A stretch of DNA of 64,000 bases from Ramlibacter ginsenosidimutans (GTDB taxonomy: Bacteria; Pseudomonadota; Gammaproteobacteria; Burkholderiales; Burkholderiaceae_C): assembly GCF_016654015.1 (NCBI RefSeq), contig NZ_JAEPWM010000003.1:333302-397301 (forward strand), in the 5' to 3' direction. Positions 60,149-64,000 of this stretch are shown piece after piece (the stretch's first letter is position 1; every line of letters begins with the position of its first letter). The translations under genes were made by a program, and so were the position numbers. Under the pieces are notes generated by a model. That model was not told the DNA's origin and did not search any database. It worked only from the letters and a program-made list of their open reading frames with translations.

Positions 60149-61564
60149 ATGCCGCGCGCCGTCGTCTTCGAGGAGCATGCATCGGTCCTGCCGCACTGGC
60201 GGGAACGCCGGCTGCACGGGGTGACCGTCGTGAGCCTGGACGCGCACCTGGACCTGCAGTTCATCGCACCCGAGAAGATCGCCCGCCTGCGTGCTTGCCG
60301 CAGTGCAGGCGAGCTCGCGCAACTGGAGAGCGCGCATCCGCTGAGCCCGCGCCGTGACAGCTGCTATGGCATCGAGGACTTCCTGTACGCCGCGGCGCAG
60401 ATCGGCGTGCTGCGCCGGCTCGTGTGGGTGCTGCCGCCCCATGTGCTCGCGTCCGCCGGTGGCGCGCTGGCCGCCTTGCAGCAGATGGAGGGCGTCACGC
60501 CGGAGCAGATCGCGTCGTTCCACCGGACGCCGGGCGGCTGGATCGAGGGCGAACTGCTGGGCGTGCCGGTGACGGCGCTCCAATGGCAGCAACTGCCGGC
60601 GCTGGCCATAGCCGGGCCGGTGGCCCTGGACGTCGACACCGACTACTTCGTGAAGGTGCCGCAGGACCGCGTGTGGGTGCGGCCGCGCGTGATCGCGACG
60701 GCGCTGCGCGAGCGCTTCCCCGCGGTGCAGGAACTCACCATCGCGCGCTCGGTCGGCAGTGGTTTCCTGCCGCTGCGCCACCGCTTCCTGGCGGACCATC
60801 TCGCGGCGCTGTGGGAAGGGCGGCACGACGACGAGCGCCACTGGCAGCACCTGCTGGAGATCGAGACGTCCGGTGCGCCCACTGCCGACAAGGCCGCGGC
60901 CCTGCGCGCCCTGCTGGCGGTGCGTCCCGGCTGCGCCGCCACCTGCCATGCGCTGGCGGCGACGACGTCGGACGCGGCCGAACGCGCCGTGCTGCTTGCG
61001 CGGGCCGCCGCTCTCGATCCGCACTACGGCGGCGACGTGCTGCGCCACCTGGGCGAAGTGCGGGTGCACCAGGAACAGCTGGACCTGGCGACGGTGCTGC
61101 GCCTGCACGCGCAGCTGGCGCGCTGGGACGACGGCACCGAGCGCGCCGGCCCCGCGTGGGTGGCGCTGGGCCTGCTCTATGCGGCCTTCGGGCGCCTGGC
61201 GGATGCGATCGCCTGCGACCTGCGCTCGCTGCGCCACGGCGCGGGGCATCCGGACCTTGCGCTGCAGATCGGCCGGCTGTACATGGCGGCGAACGACGAC
61301 GCCGGCGCGCAGCGCTGGCTGGAACGCGCCGCGGCCGACGAGGAAACGCGCGTGGCCGCGTGGCTGCAGTTGTCGATCTGCGCTTCGCGCCGCGGCGCCC
61401 TGCAGGAAGCGTGGACCTGGGCCAACGCCGCCCACGAAGCCGCGCCCGCGTGGCCGGAAACAGGGCAGTGGCTCGACAGCCTCGCCGGCAAGCCGGGTAC
61501 GATGGAGGCTGCCGCGCAGGCTCACCTGCCCGTAGCTCAGTTGGATAGAGCACCTGCCTTCTAA
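60149..61564 (+). CDS. UPF0489 (arginase-like) protein with C-terminal TPR-like repeats
   Basis: 471 residues from ATG 60149, with AGGAGG nine bases upstream. Residues 1-240 are a UPF0489 domain: FEEHASVLPHW (H10), D31AHLD35 and D161VDTD165 correspond to the metal-binding motifs of the ureohydrolase/arginase fold. Members of this family are reported to act as peptide arginases, turning arginine into ornithine in ribosomal peptides. The C-terminal half has TPR-like helices (AWVALGLLYAAFGRLADAIA, ALQIGRLYMAANDDAGAQRW), which usually bind proteins. A post-translational role on the giant protein or its partners is plausible. Oddity: the frame ends inside tRNA-Arg, and the last residues (PVAQLDRAPAF) are tRNA-encoded. 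Confidence 0.8.
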   Translation: MPRAVVFEEHASVLPHWRERRLHGVTVVSLDAHLDLQFIAPEKIARLRACRSAGELAQLESAHPLSPRRDSCYGIEDFLYAAAQIGVLRRLVWVLPPHVLASAGGALAALQQMEGVTPEQIASFHRTPGGWIEGELLGVPVTALQWQQLPALAIAGPVALDVDTDYFVKVPQDRVWVRPRVIATALRERFPAVQELTIARSVGSGFLPLRHRFLADHLAALWEGRHDDERHWQHLLEIETSGAPTADKAAALRALLAVRPGCAATCHALAATTSDAAERAVLLARAAALDPHYGGDVLRHLGEVRVHQEQLDLATVLRLHAQLARWDDGTERAGPAWVALGLLYAAFGRLADAIACDLRSLRHGAGHPDLALQIGRLYMAANDDAGAQRWLERAAADEETRVAAWLQLSICASRRGALQEAWTWANAAHEAAPAWPETGQWLDSLAGKPGTMEAAAQAHLPVAQLDRAPAF

Positions 61565-61602
61565 GCAGGTTGTCGGGGGTTCGATTCCCTCCGGGCAGGC
61601 CA
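61526..61602 (+). tRNA. tRNA-Arg(TCT)
   Basis: 77 bases with CCA encoded. The acceptor CTGCCCG pairs with CGGGCAG; the anticodon stem is CCTGC/GCAGG with loop CTTCTAA (anticodon TCT); the T arm is GGGGG-TTCGATT-CCCTC, with one G-T pair. Its first 39 bases overlap the 3' end of the UPF0489 gene. It is a likely integration site for the lower-GC DNA that follows. Confidence 0.95.
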
Positions 61603-61730
61603 CTTCTCTCGGTTGGAGCAGAAACCGCCGACGCGCTGCAACGCACTAAGTTCTAGAGCAAAATTCCTCCTGAGCAGTGCAGGAAAGCGATTGCCCCACA
61701 GTCACAACCAGCTTAGCGCGAGCGGTATGG

Positions 61731-61778
61731 ATTCGTTCGCGGCGAATACGGTCGCAGGTTCGATCCCTGCAGGGGCCA
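61731..61778 (+). pseudogene. tRNA 3'-half remnant
   Basis: An anticodon-like stem ATTCG/CGAAT around TTCGCGG, a perfect T arm GCAGG-TTCGATC-CCTGC and an acceptor 3' strand AGGGGCC plus A are present. No fitting D arm or acceptor 5' strand lies upstream; GCCCC at about 61,693-61,697 pairs only partly. It is followed by CACTTC, as is tRNA-Arg 176 bases away. Best read as a tRNA fragment left by integration or deletion. The 214-base gap 61,603-61,816 contains nothing else that I can support. Confidence 0.6.
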
Positions 61779-61816
61779 CTTCCTTTATGAATGCTCGATG
61801 GTGAGAGGGGGCTGCC

Positions 61817-62767
61817 GTGTTTCAAGTCAAGGATTTGGCGGGTTGGGGCGAGCCGGCGAGCAAGCTCATTGAAGTGCTCAGGTCCGGCTTGGGTGCTTGG
61901 TATCGCCCCACCGGCATTCGGCGCGAAGCTGCAGCCCAAGCCGATGCCACCAGACTGCTTGGTCGAGCGGAACTCGACGTAGAGAAAGCACGCCTCGTGG
62001 AGATTGCAGCTCTGCAGGCGGAGGTCGAACGCCAGAAGCTCCTGCCATCGCCTAACACACTGCAGGAGAGGGCCGCGCTGCGGCTGCAACTTCAGGAAGT
62101 TCGAAAGCAGGCGAACTTGGAGGCGATTGCCGAGTCTGCTGCTTCACAAATGCCTGAAACAGCTTCGTCCGAGCCTGTTGACGAGGATTGGAAAACACGA
62201 TTCTTCAAGTTCGCTGAGGATGTGTCGTCAGCTGACATGCAGGAAATCTGGGGCAAGGTTCTGGCGGGCGAAGTAGCACGTCCCGGAAGCTACTCGCTTC
62301 GCGCTCTCGACGTGCTGCGGGCCCTATCGCGAACGGAGGCGGAGGCATTTCAGCGGTTCCGGTACCTGTGCATGGACCAGGGCTGGGTCATTAAATTGGC
62401 CCGACCTGAAGACCACAAAGAGTTCGGTATGTCGATGCATGATTTGCTCGCTTTACGCGAGGCGGGGCTTGTCGTGGACAGCGAGGTTTTGAGCGTAAAG
62501 ATCAACGTGCCAGATGCGCCGCCGAACCCGGACGATTCGCCCCTTAGATACAACGGCAAGGTGGTGGTGATGCGGCATAGGAAGTCAGGCTCAATCACTT
62601 TGTCGTTAGCGGTACTCCAGCTCACCCAAGTCGGAATGCAATTGATGCGGCTCGTAGAGCCGCTGCCAAACATGGCCTACCTGAGGAAGCTCGCCTCGGG
62701 ATTGCTGCCAGTGAGGTTGTTCGTGGGCAATCCCGGCGACACCTTCGACGCTTTCCAGGAACTCTAG
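61817..62767 (+). CDS. DUF2806 family protein
   Basis: 316 residues from a GTG at 61817 (GGGGG upstream). EDWKTRFFKFAEDVSSADMQ, then EIWGKVLAGEVARPGSYSLRA, match DUF2806, whose biochemical role is unknown; members are often found in accessory DNA. The N-terminal 100 residues are helical and charged, probably coiled coil (EIAALQAEVERQKLLPSP onward); the C-terminal part is alpha/beta. No signal peptide or membrane segment. Codon use is less GC-biased than in the chromosomal genes to the left, supporting acquisition by transfer. Confidence 0.8.
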   Translation: MFQVKDLAGWGEPASKLIEVLRSGLGAWYRPTGIRREAAAQADATRLLGRAELDVEKARLVEIAALQAEVERQKLLPSPNTLQERAALRLQLQEVRKQANLEAIAESAASQMPETASSEPVDEDWKTRFFKFAEDVSSADMQEIWGKVLAGEVARPGSYSLRALDVLRALSRTEAEAFQRFRYLCMDQGWVIKLARPEDHKEFGMSMHDLLALREAGLVVDSEVLSVKINVPDAPPNPDDSPLRYNGKVVVMRHRKSGSITLSLAVLQLTQVGMQLMRLVEPLPNMAYLRKLASGLLPVRLFVGNPGDTFDAFQEL

Positions 62768-62891
62768 TGCGGCGGCGCCGTAACTGCGCGTGATTTAGGC
62801 GTCCGTCGGCGGTTCCCCCTCCACCTCGCAGCTGTACCTTTCGCCCGCATAGAGCCGCTGCACCATCCGGTTGGCCTAAGTAGGGGTTAGT

Positions 62892-62918
62892 CCGCGCTCT
62901 TGGCACTCGAGAGCGCGG
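62892..62918. terminator. Hairpin between the DUF2806 and secreted-protein genes
   Basis: CCGCGCTCT, a nine-base loop (TGGCACTCG) and AGAGCGCGG form a perfect 9-bp stem about 125 bases after the DUF2806 stop. No T-run follows. On the minus strand 62,866-62,795 a 23-codon frame (MVQRLYAGERYSCEVEG...) looks like the tail of a broken gene, but I cannot assign it. Confidence 0.45.
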
Positions 62919-62978
62919 CAACATGCCCGGCAACCGAGGTACTAAGTCCGCGTGGCTACTCGACTAAAGGAGCTGACT

Positions 62979-63506
62979 ATGGGTCCGGCACGGCACTTGT
63001 TGATCGCCCTCTGTCTGGCGCCCTTGCTGGCAGCCGCCCAAACTCCCTATGGGGACTGGTACGTCGGGCGCGACGATGCTGGTGCTCCGTATATGTTCAC
63101 CATGAATCAGAGCGACGGCATATTCGGCAAATGGTGCGACAACGATACGGAAAAGTGCTTCTGGATGCTCGCCGTCAAGACGCGATGTGACGCAGGAGCC
63201 ACGATCCCTGTCTTGATCAGCAGCAACCTTGGCGCTGCGTCCACAACACTGATCTGCAGTTCGCCCAAGCTGATTTCCGGCGCCACATACCATCGGATGA
63301 TCATCGCGGACTTCAATCTGATGACCAGGCTTGCTCGCGAGAGCACGGGGCAGATCGGAATCGCGATGGCAATGGAGGGCGGCGCTTTCAGGGTCAGTCG
63401 GTTTTCACTGCATGGCAGCTCGCAGGCTTTGACTCAGATGGAGCAGGCCGAAGCGGACACGGTCCGCGCCAAGCGCTCAAAGGGCACGCGCGATACAGAG
63501 ATATGA
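62979..63506 (+). CDS. Small secreted protein of unknown function
   Basis: 175 residues from ATG 62979, chosen for AAAGGAG six bases upstream and because the signal peptide (ARHLLIALCLAPLLAAAQT) then starts correctly; the open frame extends 9 codons further upstream. The mature protein of about 155 residues has four cysteines (WCDNDTEKCFW, TRCDAG, LICSS), suggesting two disulfides in the periplasm or outside. YGDWYVGRDDAG and FRVSRFSLHGSSQAL give a faint resemblance to IalB-like periplasmic proteins, too weak to name it. Confidence 0.75.
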   Translation: MGPARHLLIALCLAPLLAAAQTPYGDWYVGRDDAGAPYMFTMNQSDGIFGKWCDNDTEKCFWMLAVKTRCDAGATIPVLISSNLGAASTTLICSSPKLISGATYHRMIIADFNLMTRLARESTGQIGIAMAMEGGAFRVSRFSLHGSSQALTQMEQAEADTVRAKRSKGTRDTEI

Positions 63507-63895
63507 GCCGCACTGCCGCCTTTCAGCGCCTGCCTTCTAGTCGCTCTGATGTGGCGCCCGTTGGCGCGGTTTGACAGACTCCGCCCAATGGAGCTGTTGA
63601 TCCTGTTTTTGGCAGTGTCCTTCTTGGCATGGCCTGCTTGTTCAGATACCAAGCCCGCGGCGTGTTGGCGTGGTTTCGGACGCTAGCGGGCAGCGTAATT
63701 TCCCTGTGGCAAGTACAGTCCGAGTCTGACGCGGCAACGGCCAGCTTGAGGTGCCAGTCGAACCGGGTCAGAGCAATCAGCGCGTCGAGCAGGGCGAGGG
63801 TAGCGAGGCGGACACTCTTGTTGTTGGCGGTACTTGGCAGTCGCCCCCGTCGAAAGCTAGCACTGGCGCGGCCTAGCTGTGATGTCTCAATAGGT
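63507..63895. other. Gene-poor stretch before the insertion sequence
   Basis: No convincing gene. A 32-codon frame at 63,588-63,686 starts MELLILFLAVSFLAWPAC and resembles a truncated lipoprotein or secreted-protein start, possibly cut by a frameshift. The longer plus frame 63,629-63,967 runs on into the IS end and has no protein-like composition. Confidence 0.5.
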
Positions 63896-63970
63896 TGTTC
63901 ATCCGTCCCTGATTTGGGAAGCTGTGGTTACCAAGCCCAGCCAACCATCTCGGGAGAGGACGGATGAACA
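63896..63970. repeat. 13-bp inverted repeat at the left end of an IS-like element, covering the transposase start
   Basis: TGTTCATCCGTCC (63,896-63,908) is perfectly complementary to GGACGGATGAACA (63,958-63,970), with 49 bases between. The right arm contains the transposase ATG (63,964). In mRNA that starts upstream, the hairpin would hide the start codon; in DNA the left arm could be the element's terminal repeat. Confidence 0.75.
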
Positions 63971-64000
63971 GACCCAAGAATGCAGCATTGACTCCGATTG
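63964..64000 (+). CDS. Start of a transposase, probably IS481 family (cut by window end)
   Basis: Only twelve residues are visible, MNRPKNAALTPI, preceded by GGAGAGG. The pattern MNxxKNAxLTP is typical of IS481-type transposase N termini. The family call rests on this short match and on the adjacent inverted repeat. Confidence 0.5.
   Translation, partial: MNRPKNAALTPI

Noticed and set aside
61680..61778. A functional second tRNA
   Set aside because: The anticodon and T arms fold, but no D arm or complementary acceptor strand can be found, so I list it as a remnant.
61646..62089. 147-codon minus-strand frame across the DUF2806 start
   Set aside because: It contains GPCRDRTCD, the usual translation of an antisense tRNA T arm, and it opposes a recognised family.
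62622..63352. Short frames on both strands around the secreted-protein gene (62,622-62,933 minus; 62,964-63,293 minus; 63,107-63,346 minus)
   Set aside because: They lack ribosome sites and protein-like composition, and they overlap a gene with a good ribosome site and signal peptide.

Overview
The window is high-GC DNA that reads like a chromosome of a Burkholderiales bacterium, most likely a Comamonadaceae relative such as Ramlibacter or Variovorax. The evidence is an aerobic benzoyl-CoA (box) cluster with a BoxR regulator, a linked Liv-type ABC transporter, the betaproteobacterial style of the glycogen/trehalose operon, and the base composition. The genus is my inference.

Region 1 (1-10,571, minus strand) is a tightly coupled operon for glycogen synthesis and its conversion to trehalose: glgB, glgC, glgX, treZ, then a MalQ-TreY fusion whose 3' end lies outside the window. 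Stops and starts overlap or nearly touch along the chain.

Region 2 (10,870-22,039) handles benzoate. On the minus strand a flavodoxin-like gene, a benzoate-CoA ligase and a five-gene Liv-type ABC importer run away from a short divergent promoter region. On the plus strand boxR, boxC and boxB run the other way. Two promoters face each other across one shared -10 region, and a TTGCA-N10-TGCAA dyad sits over it. No boxA is visible. A small family of inverted repeats has entered two gaps inside these operons.

Region 3 (22,040-24,977) holds a two-gene TRAP transporter (no binding protein in view), tRNA-Pro(TGG) and an unrecognised gene.

Region 4 (25,183-61,564) is the standout. A single 26.3-kb gene encodes a surface or secreted protein of about 8,770 residues. 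It has an N-terminal LEPR-XLL motif, long beta-helix arrays, six copies of a ~75-residue module, Calx-beta-like and RTX repeats, two lectin/LamG-like domains and a C-terminal metzincin zinc site. It is followed, apparently in one operon, by a SapC protein, a GAF-HlyD fusion, an M50 protease-HlyD fusion, a short SecA-like ATPase, a second HlyD-type adaptor, a methyltransferase and a UPF0489 (arginase-like) protein with TPR-like repeats. There is no ABC exporter, TolC or autotransporter barrel. I propose this set as a dedicated export, processing and modification system for the giant protein. I do not know a named system with this composition.

Region 5 (61,526-64,000) begins at tRNA-Arg(TCT), inside which the UPF0489 reading frame ends. 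It then changes to visibly lower-GC sequence with a tRNA 3'-half remnant, a DUF2806 gene, a small secreted protein and the start of an IS481-like transposase. It looks like a genomic island or integration hot spot.
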